Shown one piece after another: positions 34,793 through 42,949 of a stretch of 64,000 bases of DNA. A program made the position numbers and the translations under genes. The notes under the pieces are model-generated. The model was given only the letters and a program-made list of their open reading frames with translations. It did not search any database and was not told the origin of the DNA. Source of the stretch: Polyangiaceae bacterium (GTDB lineage Bacteria; Myxococcota_A; Polyangia; Polyangiales; Polyangiaceae); contig JAKLKA010000062.1 in NCBI GenBank assembly GCA_023150915.1, positions 1-64,000 on the forward strand, given 5' to 3'. Position 1 is the stretch's first letter. The number at the start of each line of letters is the position of its first letter.

Positions 34793-34907
34793 CGGGCTCT
34801 TCTGCGACGCGTCAGGCCTTTTCGGTCCAGTGACGCTGCAAGCGCGGGCGGCGTGTCGTGTCGTGTGGGTGGGTGGCTAAAAACCCCACTCGAACTCGGA
34901 GGCTTTC

Positions 34908-35963
34908 ATGCTGCGGACGATCGGATTCATTGCTCTGACTCTGGTGCTCGGTGGCTGTGGCGGTGGCGATGACGGTGGGTCGGAGGGCAGCTCCGGCTCC
35001 GGCGGCGGACAGAACGCGGGCGGGGGTGGAGGCATCGGCGCCATGGGCGGCGGCGGCGGCGGCGGCGGGCTGGCGGGCGGCGGCGGCACCCCGGCCTCTG
35101 GCGGAAGCGGCGCCGAGGGCGGCTCGCCCGGCAGCGGCGGCTCGACCAGCGGCTGCGGCAACAACAACAAGCACGCCACCATCGCCAACCTGATCACGGC
35201 CGACGTGAGCTGGCCGGCGAAGACCGGCATCGCGGCGGGCAGCGGCAAGATCCTGATCTGGACGCGCACCGTGCTCGACTTCGGCGAGGCCGACGGCAAG
35301 TCGGGGCAGATCCCCGCGACCGGCGACGTGACCCCGTGCGGCAGCTCGATCCCGGCGCTCACCAAGACCAGCATCGCCGGCGGCGGCCAGGTGCAGACGG
35401 TGATCCCCGACGCGGTCTGGGACAAGGGCAGCATGCCGAAGTTCAAGGCCAAGGGCACGCTCTCGGGCTTCGACGTGGGGGCCACCATCTCGATGGACCC
35501 GGTGGTGTCGCTGGTCGGGCTCAACATGTCGGACCCGGCCTCTCCCTGGCCGTCGTCGTCGAAGCAGGTCACGGCCGTGGACCACGATGGGGACGGTCAA
35601 CCCGGGATCTTGGCGGTGCCGCGCACCGACCCGCCGTTCTCGGCCCCGCCCACCGGCCTGATGGAGGCGTTGAACCCCAGCGGTAAGCGCGCGACCGAGG
35701 TGTACATCGTGACGCGAACCGCGGTGCAGATCTCGGGCACCCGCGACACCTGCACCAGCGCGTCGGGCAAGGCCGACGTGAAGATGTTCGACAGCCACGT
35801 GGTCGGCTGCAAGCGGAACGACGGCCAGCTCTGCAAGGCCGGAGAGGTGGACTTCATCGATCAGAATCAGCCCAAGTTCACCATCGCGAATGCGGCGTAC
35901 AAGATGGTCCAGCTCAAAGAGGGGGCGACGTGCGCCGACGTGCGTACGGCGCTTCCTCAGTAG
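34908..35963 (+). CDS. Gly-rich lipoprotein, hypothetical
   Basis: 351 residues. Lipobox LGGC after MLRTIGFIALTLV, then a Gly/Ser-rich linker to about residue 83. The folded part (about 85-351) has a possible calcium loop DHDGDGQPG near 225, six or so cysteines likely paired, and strands such as KILIWTRTVLDFG. CGGAGG lies 7-8 bases before the ATG, and TAAAAA (34878-34883) could be its -10. Its last 34 bases overlap the start of the penicillin-acylase gene, so the two are probably translated together and may work together at the surface. No family recognised. Confidence 0.8.
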   Translation: MLRTIGFIALTLVLGGCGGGDDGGSEGSSGSGGGQNAGGGGGIGAMGGGGGGGGLAGGGGTPASGGSGAEGGSPGSGGSTSGCGNNNKHATIANLITADVSWPAKTGIAAGSGKILIWTRTVLDFGEADGKSGQIPATGDVTPCGSSIPALTKTSIAGGGQVQTVIPDAVWDKGSMPKFKAKGTLSGFDVGATISMDPVVSLVGLNMSDPASPWPSSSKQVTAVDHDGDGQPGILAVPRTDPPFSAPPTGLMEALNPSGKRATEVYIVTRTAVQISGTRDTCTSASGKADVKMFDSHVVGCKRNDGQLCKAGEVDFIDQNQPKFTIANAAYKMVQLKEGATCADVRTALPQ

Positions 35964-38488
35964 TCGGGCTCGGTCTCGCCCTCGTGCTCCTGGTCGCCGG
36001 CTGTGGCGGCGATCCGGAGCCCGACGGCGGGGACGCGCCGCGCGTCGAGATCATCGTCGACGACATGGGCGTGCCGCACATCTACGCCCAGAGCGACGAC
36101 GATCTATTCTTTGGCTACGGCTACCAGCTGGCCACCGATCGCCTGCTGCAGCTCGAGATGTGGCGGCGCTTCGCCCATGGGCGGCGGGCCGAGGTGCTGG
36201 GCGCAGATTTCAAGGGCTCGTTCGGCGCCACGGCGCTGCACGACGACAAGCTGGTGCGGCTGTTCGACCTGCCCCGCTGGGGCAAGCTGGACGCAGAGCT
36301 GATGAAGAGCGAGCACCCCGAGCGGTGGAAGCTGCTGCAGGCGTGGCGGAGCGGGATCAACCGTCGGGTGGAAGAGGTGCGGAGCGGCGCCGCTGCGCGC
36401 CCGTTCGGTTTCGGCCAAGACGAGCTCGACTTCTTGCCCGAGCCGTGGAGCGAAGACGACCCGCTGATCGTGCAGAAGATGATCCAGCTGGGGCTCGATC
36501 AGAGCCTGCTGTACGAGATCTTGGTCACCCTGCTCGGCCAGCTGGCCCCCAGCACGCTCGAGTCGGCGCAGATCTTCAAGCCTGCGCACGCCACCTGGAC
36601 CGTTGCCCCCGAAGATCTGCCGGCGGGCGCCCAGGGCGGCAGCACCACCGGGGGGAAGCCGGCGGCCCCCGCCGAGAAGCACGCGCTGCCACCCCACGCG
36701 AAGTCCCCGGCGGCGTGGCGGCACCTGTCGGCGGTGCCCAAGGCCGGGAGCAACAACTGGGCAGTCGACGGTCGCTTCACCGACAACGGGCGACCGCTCT
36801 TGGCCGGCGATCCGCACCTGGTGTTCACGCTGATGGGGGCAATGTACGCGCTGCACCTGAACAGCGCCGACCGCGGTGGCAGCTTCGATGTGGCGGGGTT
36901 CGCGTTCGTGGCCGCGCCAGGCATCTTCGCGGGTCAGACCCAGGGCGCGATCTGGGCGCCGACCTCTGCCTTCGGCGACGTGATGGATCTGTGGTCCGTC
37001 GAGATCACCGACGCCGGCGCGCGGATCGGGGATCAGACGGTGCCCCTGGTCACCCGCGAAGAGGTGATTGCGATCCGCGGAGGGCAGAGCGAGAGCATCG
37101 TGGTTCGCGACGTGCCCGGCCGCGGCGTGATCTTCGACCCCGGGTTTGCCGGTGTGCCGGTGCCCCTCACCAGCGAAGGCCGCGAGGTGCTGCTGGGGTG
37201 GACGGGGTTTTCGGCCCGCAGCTCGCTCTACTTCCTCGAGCTCGATCGCGCCCAGACGGTGCAAGAGTTCGACCAGGCGGTGCAGCGCGTGCCCGAGCTC
37301 AGCTACAACTGGCTGAGCGCCGACGCTCGGGACATCTCGTACCGCGTGAGCCTCGAGGTGCCCCGGCGCAGCGCCGTGGCGCCGGGGCGCGAGCCGTGGC
37401 GGGTGATGGACGGCGACGACCCGAAAGCGTTCTGGCCCGGCGGCAAGCTGCCGCTCGAGCAGCTGCCCCACGGGCGGGCGAAAGAGCGGGGGTTCCTGGC
37501 CACGGCCAACAACGACCCGTTCGGGTTCACCGCCGATGGCGATCCGGGCAACGACGCCTGGTACTACGGCGCGTTTTTCGACCCGGGCTATCGCGCGCGC
37601 CGCATCGACGACGAGCTCGCGCGCCTCACGAAACGCGGTCAGGTGAGCGCCGTCGACATGCAGGCGCTGCAGATGGACTCGCGCTGTCTGATGTCGGACA
37701 CGTTCCTGAAGCTGCTTCAGGCAGCGTGGGCCGCGCGCGGGTCGGATCCGGCGCTGGGCGAGCTGGCGGCGCGCCCCGGTGCCGCGCGCGTCGTGAAGCT
37801 GCTCACCGAAGAGTGGGACCGCCAGATGAAACGCGACTCGGCCGGGGCCGTGGCGTTCCACGCCTTCGCGCATTTCACCACCGCGCAGGCGGTCGAGGAC
37901 GACATGATCCCGCTGCTCTTCGAGCGGGTGCTCGAAGCGGCGCCGTTCTACGTTCTCAAGGTGGCGGCCCTGGCGCTGAACGGCGCGTACCCGAAGGGCG
38001 ACGCGGTGCTGCAAGAAGGCAAGCACCGCATCGTGCTGGAAGGTCTTGCCAAGACCGTCGACTACCTGAACGCTCGCTTCGGCAGCGTCGAGCCCAGCCA
38101 CTATCGCTGGGGCGACGTCCACCTGACCAACTTCGACAACGCGTACGGGCTGGGCGTGGCGCTCACGCAGGTGCCCACCGACGGCGGTGAGAACACGGTC
38201 AACGTGGCGCACAGCGTGTTCCGGCGTGACTTCGACGTCCCCAAGCAGTGGCTCAGCGACTATGGCCCGGTCGAGCGCCTGGTGGGCCGCTTCGACGACG
38301 CCGGCGTCCCCGAGGTGTGGGTGAACTTCCCGCTGGGCAACGTGGCTGACCGCTCGAGCCCGCACTTCGACGACCTGCTCGATGACTGGGTCGAGGGCCG
38401 CTACCGCAAGCTGGCATTCTCGCGCGGCGAGGTCGAGGCGCGGGCCGAACAGCGGCGCGTGCTGGGATCTGATATGACCGCGCGGTGA
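35930..38488 (+). CDS. Penicillin acylase (Ntn-hydrolase) family lipoprotein
   Basis: 852 residues from GTG 35930, inside the end of the previous gene, with AAAGAGGGG upstream. The signal ends in the lipobox VAGC. An alpha-chain region (about 35-270) contains DDMGVPHIYAQS and FGYGYQLATDRLLQLEMWRR. The spacer and the beta-chain start KAGSNNWAV place the catalytic N-terminal Ser at 274, as in penicillin and acyl-homoserine-lactone acylases, which self-cleave and use that Ser. GRPLLAGDPHL follows as usual. Possible substrates are N-acyl homoserine lactones, lipopeptides or acyl amides. Membrane tethering is unusual for the family. The stop overlaps rsmE (GTGA). Confidence 0.9.
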   Translation: MRRRAYGASSVVGLGLALVLLVAGCGGDPEPDGGDAPRVEIIVDDMGVPHIYAQSDDDLFFGYGYQLATDRLLQLEMWRRFAHGRRAEVLGADFKGSFGATALHDDKLVRLFDLPRWGKLDAELMKSEHPERWKLLQAWRSGINRRVEEVRSGAAARPFGFGQDELDFLPEPWSEDDPLIVQKMIQLGLDQSLLYEILVTLLGQLAPSTLESAQIFKPAHATWTVAPEDLPAGAQGGSTTGGKPAAPAEKHALPPHAKSPAAWRHLSAVPKAGSNNWAVDGRFTDNGRPLLAGDPHLVFTLMGAMYALHLNSADRGGSFDVAGFAFVAAPGIFAGQTQGAIWAPTSAFGDVMDLWSVEITDAGARIGDQTVPLVTREEVIAIRGGQSESIVVRDVPGRGVIFDPGFAGVPVPLTSEGREVLLGWTGFSARSSLYFLELDRAQTVQEFDQAVQRVPELSYNWLSADARDISYRVSLEVPRRSAVAPGREPWRVMDGDDPKAFWPGGKLPLEQLPHGRAKERGFLATANNDPFGFTADGDPGNDAWYYGAFFDPGYRARRIDDELARLTKRGQVSAVDMQALQMDSRCLMSDTFLKLLQAAWAARGSDPALGELAARPGAARVVKLLTEEWDRQMKRDSAGAVAFHAFAHFTTAQAVEDDMIPLLFERVLEAAPFYVLKVAALALNGAYPKGDAVLQEGKHRIVLEGLAKTVDYLNARFGSVEPSHYRWGDVHLTNFDNAYGLGVALTQVPTDGGENTVNVAHSVFRRDFDVPKQWLSDYGPVERLVGRFDDAGVPEVWVNFPLGNVADRSSPHFDDLLDDWVEGRYRKLAFSRGEVEARAEQRRVLGSDMTAR

Positions 38489-39207
38489 CGCTGCGGGTCC
38501 CGGTTTCGGCGCTTTCGGCGGGAGAGCGCGCCCTCGATCACGCGACGTCGCGCTACCTGGTCAAGGTGCATCGGTCGCGGGTCGGGGAAGCGTTCACGGC
38601 CTTCGACGTGGACGCCGGGCTCGAGGCCGACGCTCGGTTGTTGAGCGCCGATCCCCGCGCCGCGCGGATCCGGCTGGGCACGCCCCGGCCGGCGCCGGTC
38701 GTCTCGCCGCTGCCGGTGACCCTGCTGTGGGCCGTGGGCAAGGCCGACAAGCCCGAGGCGGTGATCCGCGACGCGACCGCGCTCGGGGTTCGGCGCATCG
38801 TGCTCTGCACCACCGAGCGCACGGTGGTGCGTCTGGGTGAGCGTGCCGAGGCCCGCCGCCCGCGCTGGCAGAGCGTGGCGCGCGAGGCCGCGCGGCAATC
38901 GGGCCGAGGGGACGTGCCCGAGCTGGTCGGCCCGGTCCCGCTCGCCGAAGCGCTGGCGCTCGGAGCAGGCTCGGTCGCCATGGTGCTCGACCCGAAGGCG
39001 GAGCTCACCCTTGCCCAGGTGCTCGCGCCGACCCCGGCGTCGACCCCGCTTTCGGTGCTGATCGGACCCGAGGGTGGGCTCGACGACGGCGAGCTCGCCG
39101 CGGCGGCTCAGGCCGGTTTCCGAGCGGTGCGCTTCGGCCGCTTGGTGCTGCGCACCGAGACGGCCGCGGTGGCGGTTTTGGGCGCGCTTCTGGGGGGTCG
39201 GACCTGA
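38485..39207 (+). CDS. rsmE: 16S rRNA (uracil(1498)-N3)-methyltransferase
   Basis: 240 residues, the usual size. RsmE methylates U1498 of 16S rRNA. An N-terminal PUA-like part (HATSRYLVKVHRSRVGEAFTAFD) is followed by a SPOUT domain with LLWAVGKADKPEAVIRDATALGV, RWQSVAREAARQSGR (the family's conserved Glu-Ala-x-x-Q-x-x-R helix) and the SAM-binding knot VLIGPEGGLDDGEL ... RLVLRTETAAV. The start GTG 38485 overlaps the previous stop by four bases. Its coupling to a penicillin acylase gene is probably accidental. Confidence 0.93.
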   Translation: MTLRVPVSALSAGERALDHATSRYLVKVHRSRVGEAFTAFDVDAGLEADARLLSADPRAARIRLGTPRPAPVVSPLPVTLLWAVGKADKPEAVIRDATALGVRRIVLCTTERTVVRLGERAEARRPRWQSVAREAARQSGRGDVPELVGPVPLAEALALGAGSVAMVLDPKAELTLAQVLAPTPASTPLSVLIGPEGGLDDGELAAAAQAGFRAVRFGRLVLRTETAAVAVLGALLGGRT

Positions 39208-39209
39208 GG

Positions 39210-39215
39210 TAGGCT
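39210..39215 (+). promoter_or_regulatory. -10-like TAGGCT, leaderless start
   Basis: TAGGCT begins 3 bases after the rsmE stop and is followed by 9 bases and the ATG at 39225. No Shine-Dalgarno sequence is present. Confidence 0.45.
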
Positions 39216-39224
39216 CTCGCCGTC

Positions 39225-41558
39225 ATGCGAAAAGCTGGTTGGGCGCTGGTGTTCAGCGCGTTGGTTCTGGCGCAGCCGGCCCATGCGGCGCTGACGGACT
39301 CGGAGAAGGCGCAGGTTTCGGGCTTCATCCGCTCTGGCGAGCTGAAGAATGCGGCGCGCATCCGCGCACTGGTCGCGCGCCCGGATCTGGCCGTGGACGA
39401 AGCGGCCGCGCCGCTCAGCGCCGGCTTCGCCGCCGTGCCCTTCGACCCCAAGCGCGAGAAGCTGGCGCGCGAGATCTTGCTCGGTCCCGGCTCGGCGGCG
39501 GCCCGCAGCGAGCTGACTCCGGCGCTGGTGCGGGCGCTGCTCGCCCGGGCCTCGAGCGCGTATGCGGCGATGCCCGCCAGCGAGAGCGGCCCGGAAGCAT
39601 CCAAGGCCGATCGCCTCGCGGCCGAGGCGGTTGCCATCCATCGCTTCGTCACCGACGTGATCGCCAACGCGGGTCGCCCACCGGTGGACGGGCACGACGC
39701 CAGTGCCGGCATCCGCGACGACGCGCTGAAGTCGTGCATCGAGGCGTATCGTGCGCACTTCGAGCGCCACGCGGCGATCTTGCGCCCGGGCAGCAAGCTC
39801 AGCCCGTCGCTGGTTCCGGTGCGTGCGCAAGCCAGCCTGGCGGTGGTGGACCTGTCACGGGGCTTGCTCCAGCGGCACGAAGTCTCGGCGTTGCTGGGCC
39901 TGGGCGGCGTGCGCAAGGCCGCCTTCGAGCGTCACGGCACGCTGGTCGAAGACGGCGGCAGCGCGACCGACGAGCGACTGGCAGAGGTGATCCGATTCCT
40001 CGATCTCGCGCCGCGCGCCGCCACGGAGCTGGGGCTCTGGCTGGTGAGCAAGGCCCCGGTGCGGGGGCTCGGGTCGCGCGCGGGTCGCGTGGGGGCCCGG
40101 GTCTCGCTGGGCAACAGCCGCGGGGCGCCCACGGCGGCGGCGCTCTGGCCTGAAGACGTGATCCCGTCTCGACCCGATCGCGAGCTCGGCGAGGTCGCGT
40201 ATTCCGCGGCGTGGTTCATCACCCGGGCCGCGTTCAAGGCCAAACCCCAGCTGGCCAAGACCGCGGCGCAGATCGCTACCCGCGCGGGGCGCGCCGGTGC
40301 GCCGGGCCAGCTGGCGGTCGATCTCGATTCATCGGTGCTGCCGGTGCCGGGCACGGTCGGGCCCGGGTCGCAAGCGTCGTCGGCCGAGCTGTTCGCCGTC
40401 CACTCGCTGCGCCTGCTCTTGCTCGACGCACCGCGCGCGCTCGAGCTGGCGTTGTCGCGGGCGGTGCAGGGTCGGGACGAGCCGCTGGCCGCGTTCGTGC
40501 TCGGCGCCAGCCTGCTCGCGGCCACCGGCGGCAGCGCCGACGAGGTGTGGGTCAGCCGCACCGACCAGGCCGGCGCCGTGAGCGCCGACAAGCTGACCGG
40601 CGTGAAGCTGACCAACGACCTCTTGTCGGCCTTCGAGCTGGACTCGAAGAGGGTCGAGGTCAGCCTGGGCTCGGATGGGCAGGTCGACAAGGTTCAGGTC
40701 GACGGGGCGGCCCCGCGGCTGTCCAAGCTGCGCCGCGTACGCTTCGTGCCAAAGGCCGGCGACGCCTGGCAGGTCGGCGGCCAGCGCTGGGAGAAGATCA
40801 GCGGCGCGCCCCGGGGGCTGGCGGTGGACGACGGGCGTTTCGTGCTCGGCGCCGCCGAGCCCAGCGACGGCTTCGACGCGGTGGTCACGGGTGACGACGC
40901 CACCGACGTCACCGTCCACGCCCACCTGAGCGTGAAGGGCCGCGGCGGTGGGCTGGTGGTGCGCGCGCAGGCTGGCCAGAAGAGCTACGACGGCGTGGCG
41001 CTGCTGGTGACTGCCGAGCCGTCGCCCCTGGCGACGCTGGTCTTGGTCGACGGCAAGGGCAAAGCCACCGAGCTGGCGCCGCCCGTGGCGCTGGCTGCGC
41101 CGGGCGACGCGGGCTACCTGGCCGTGCTGAGCGTGAAGGGCCAGAAGGTCAGCGCCAGCGTCGACGGCAAGAAGCTCGAGGCGAAGCTGACCCGCGGGGT
41201 CGGTTCGGGCCGCGTCGGCCTGGTGGTCCCCGCCGCCGGCACGGTCGAAGTGACCGGGTTTGCCCGCGGCGCCCCCAAGCCCGAAAAGAAGGCCGCCGAG
41301 GGGCCGAAGGCCCCCGGGGCGAAGCCCCCGGCAGCCAAGGTCGCACCCGCGGCCAAGCCCCCGGCGGCCAAGGCCGCACCCGCGGCCAAGCCCCCGGCAG
41401 CCCAGGCCGCACCCGCGGCCAAGCCCCCGGCGGCCAAGGCCGCACCCGCGGCCAAGCCCCCGGCGGCCAAGGCCGCACCCGCGGCCAAGCCCCCGGCGGC
41501 CAAGGCTGCACCGGCGGCCAAGCCCCCGGCAGGCCCTGCTCCGAAGAAGAAGCCATGA
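39225..41558 (+). CDS. Large exported protein with Ala/Lys/Pro repeat tail
   Basis: 777 residues. Signal peptide [21 protein letters not shown]. Residues about 25-450 are helical and Ala/Leu-rich, with no known motif. Residues about 460-570 carry short beta segments ([18 protein letters not shown]). Residues about 555-685 resemble a concanavalin-like/DUF1080 sandwich ([40 protein letters not shown]). The end is about eight copies of [11 protein letters not shown], a basic extended tail that could contact wall polymers or nucleic acid. Function unknown. Its stop overlaps the B12-binding gene (ATGA). Confidence 0.78.
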   Translation: MRKAGWALVFSALVLAQPAHAALTDSEKAQVSGFIRSGELKNAARIRALVARPDLAVDEAAAPLSAGFAAVPFDPKREKLAREILLGPGSAAARSELTPALVRALLARASSAYAAMPASESGPEASKADRLAAEAVAIHRFVTDVIANAGRPPVDGHDASAGIRDDALKSCIEAYRAHFERHAAILRPGSKLSPSLVPVRAQASLAVVDLSRGLLQRHEVSALLGLGGVRKAAFERHGTLVEDGGSATDERLAEVIRFLDLAPRAATELGLWLVSKAPVRGLGSRAGRVGARVSLGNSRGAPTAAALWPEDVIPSRPDRELGEVAYSAAWFITRAAFKAKPQLAKTAAQIATRAGRAGAPGQLAVDLDSSVLPVPGTVGPGSQASSAELFAVHSLRLLLLDAPRALELALSRAVQGRDEPLAAFVLGASLLAATGGSADEVWVSRTDQAGAVSADKLTGVKLTNDLLSAFELDSKRVEVSLGSDGQVDKVQVDGAAPRLSKLRRVRFVPKAGDAWQVGGQRWEKISGAPRGLAVDDGRFVLGAAEPSDGFDAVVTGDDATDVTVHAHLSVKGRGGGLVVRAQAGQKSYDGVALLVTAEPSPLATLVLVDGKGKATELAPPVALAAPGDAGYLAVLSVKGQKVSASVDGKKLEAKLTRGVGSGRVGLVVPAAGTVEVTGFARGAPKPEKKAAEGPKAPGAKPPAAKVAPAAKPPAAKAAPAAKPPAAQAAPAAKPPAAKAAPAAKPPAAKAAPAAKPPAAKAAPAAKPPAGPAPKKKP
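41320..41540 (+). repeat. 33-base Ala-Pro-Lys coding repeats
   Basis: Tandem 33-base units (core gcggccaagcccccggcggc) encode [11 protein letters not shown]. Copies differ at only a few bases, so array length is likely to vary between strains. Confidence 0.8.
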
Positions 41559-41965
41559 CCGATCGACAGAAGGTTCGAATCCTGGTGGCCAAGCCTGGCC
41601 TCGACGGCCACGACCGCGGTGCGAAGGTCGTGGCCCGCGCGCTTCGCGACGCCGGGTTCGAGGTGGTCTACACCGGCCTGCACCAGACCCCCGAGATGAT
41701 CGCCAGCGCGGCGGTTCAGGAGGACGTCGACGCCGTCGGCCTATCCATCATGAGCGGCGCCCACAACACGCTCTTCCCGGCGGTTATCGAAGCGCTCCGC
41801 GGGCGCGGCTCGAACGACGTGATCGTCTTCGGCGGGGGCATCGTGCCCGACGAAGATCTGCCTCGCCTGGCGAGCGCCGGGGTGAAGCGGATCTTCAAAC
41901 CCGGCACGACCCTTGGCGAAATCGTCGAGTGGGTCGACCAGAACGTGAAGCCCCGCGGGCTCTGA
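41555..41965 (+). CDS. Stand-alone cobalamin-binding domain protein
   Basis: 136 residues, equal to the C-terminal B12 domain of methylmalonyl-CoA mutase. [20 protein letters not shown] contains DxHxxG, whose His coordinates the cobalt. [10 protein letters not shown] and [14 protein letters not shown] complete the family pattern. It would supply adenosylcobalamin to a separately encoded catalytic subunit, such as a split acyl-CoA mutase, or act as a B12-carrying adaptor. No mutase gene is in the window. ATG 41555 overlaps the previous stop (ATGA). This is an odd pairing, because the upstream protein is exported and this one is cytoplasmic. Confidence 0.9.
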   Translation: MTDRQKVRILVAKPGLDGHDRGAKVVARALRDAGFEVVYTGLHQTPEMIASAAVQEDVDAVGLSIMSGAHNTLFPAVIEALRGRGSNDVIVFGGGIVPDEDLPRLASAGVKRIFKPGTTLGEIVEWVDQNVKPRGL

Positions 41966-41972
41966 GCCGGGC

Positions 41973-42176
41973 TCAGGCCTGAAGCTGCTCGCCCATTGCG
42001 CTACGACGCGCTGCGCCGAGCGGGAGCGGCGTGCGCAAGGCAGAGCCCACGTGGCGGGCGGCGACGGTGCGCTGGCTTCGAGACTGGGTCGCGTGACGCG
42101 GCGGGGTCAGGCGGAAGGTGCCGACGAAGATCGCCACCGCAACCAGGCTCGGGATCAGCGCGAAGAGGAGGGTCAT
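41973..42176 (-). CDS. Possible small membrane protein
   Basis: 67 residues from ATG 42176. The first 20 residues form a hydrophobic helix (MTLLFALIPSLVAVAIFVGT). The rest is basic with many Arg, so the helix would be anchored with its tail in the cytoplasm. Third codon positions are strongly G/C, especially in the first half, as expected of a real gene here. No clear ribosome binding site and no known family. It is divergent from mraZ. Confidence 0.45.
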   Translation of the reverse strand: MTLLFALIPSLVAVAIFVGTFRLTPPRHATQSRSQRTVAARHVGSALRTPLPLGAARRSAMGEQLQA

Positions 42177-42301
42177 GCTTTGCCTTCGGGTCCGAAGCAG
42201 TGCAGCAGGTGTGCCGCCCGGGTTCGGGGCGGCAAACCTAGGAAAGACCAGGGCATTTGAGCAACCCTAAAGTTGCCCTCGGGACGCGGCCCCGTGGGTG
42301 G

Positions 42302-42364
42302 TTTTCCACAGCTCGCTCCCGCTCGACACTGTACGTGCGAGCATGTAGGGAGAGTGTATCCACA
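42302..42364 (+). promoter_or_regulatory. Two DnaA-box-like sites upstream of the dcw cluster
   Basis: TTTTCCACA (42302-42310) and GTATCCACA (42356-42364) each differ at one base from the consensus TTATCCACA, in the same orientation, 54 bases apart. They lie about 40-100 bases upstream of the mraZ -35. Nothing else was seen in 42177-42404 apart from a small GCAAC/GTTGC hairpin at 42261-42276. Confidence 0.35.
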
Positions 42365-42404
42365 TAGGTGTGCGGAATCCTTGAGATTCTTCTTGGCCGA
42401 CTTG

Positions 42405-42433
42405 TTGACAGGGGAGGTCGCGCCCTCTAGTTT
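42405..42433 (+). promoter_or_regulatory. Main promoter of the dcw cluster
   Basis: A perfect TTGACA (42405-42410), a 17-base spacer, then TAGTTT (42428-42433). Transcription would begin near 42440, just before the MraZ boxes, and give a leader of about 60 bases. Confidence 0.65.
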
Positions 42434-42447
42434 CGCCCCACCGTCAG

Positions 42448-42472
42448 TGGGAAAAAGTGGGGCGAAGTGTTG
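42448..42472 (+). promoter_or_regulatory. MraZ operator: three 10-bp-spaced TGGG-type boxes
   Basis: TGGGA (42448), TGGGG (42458) and TGTTG (42468) recur at exactly 10-base steps, with 5-base spacers. MraZ is known to bind TGGGN repeats separated by 5 bases in front of its own gene. The third box is degenerate. The position just past the predicted transcription start fits autorepression. Confidence 0.7.
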
Positions 42473-42499
42473 GCTTCGCCCGTTAGGTGGCAGCAGAGG

Positions 42500-42949
42500 A
42501 TGTTCCGCGGACAGTTCGCTCACACGATCGACGCCAAGGGCAGGGTCAGCCTGCCGGCGCGATTCCGCGACGGACTGGTCGCGCAAGGCGACGCACGCTT
42601 CATCCTGACCCCGGCGCTGTTCGACCCCTGCCTGCACCTCTACCCGATGCGCGGGTGGGAAGAGCTCGAGGAGAAGATCGCGGGGCTCCCCAGCTTCGAT
42701 CCCAACATCGTGCGCTTCCGGCGCCTGTACGTGTCGGCCGCGCTCGAGTGCGAGCTGGACAAGGCCGGTCGCGTGCTGGTGCCCCCGGCGCTGCGTGAGC
42801 GCGTGGCGCTGGCCAAGGACGTGCTCTGGGCCGGAATGGGCCGGACGGTGGAGCTGTGGGCGAAGGAGAAGTGGGAAGCGGAGCTCACGCTTTCCGACGA
42901 CGAGCGCGTGGCGCTCGAGCGGGCGGTGATGGAGCAGATCCGGGTATGA
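42500..42949 (+). CDS. mraZ: Transcriptional regulator MraZ
   Basis: 149 residues with two SpoVT/AbrB-like domains: MFRGQFAHTIDAKGRVSLPARFRD and LYVSAALECELDKAGRVLVPPALRE, each with the DxxGR signature. MraZ forms a ring that binds repeat boxes before its own gene and controls division genes. ATG 42500 opens the normal N-terminus and has AGGTGG 9 bases before it; a start further upstream would overlap the operator. It is the first gene of the dcw operon. Its TGA overlaps the rsmH ATG (ATGA). Confidence 0.96.
   Translation: MFRGQFAHTIDAKGRVSLPARFRDGLVAQGDARFILTPALFDPCLHLYPMRGWEELEEKIAGLPSFDPNIVRFRRLYVSAALECELDKAGRVLVPPALRERVALAKDVLWAGMGRTVELWAKEKWEAELTLSDDERVALERAVMEQIRV

Noticed and set aside
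34830-34875. GTGTC microrepeat before the Gly-rich lipoprotein
   Set aside because: Only two to three short copies; too small to call a repeat or operator.
36104-38365. Long open frame opposite the penicillin acylase gene
   Set aside because: No recognised motif; the plus strand encodes a complete Ntn-hydrolase with catalytic Ser.
42261-42276. Terminator upstream of mraZ
   Set aside because: GCAAC/GTTGC is only 5 bp and lacks a T-tract.
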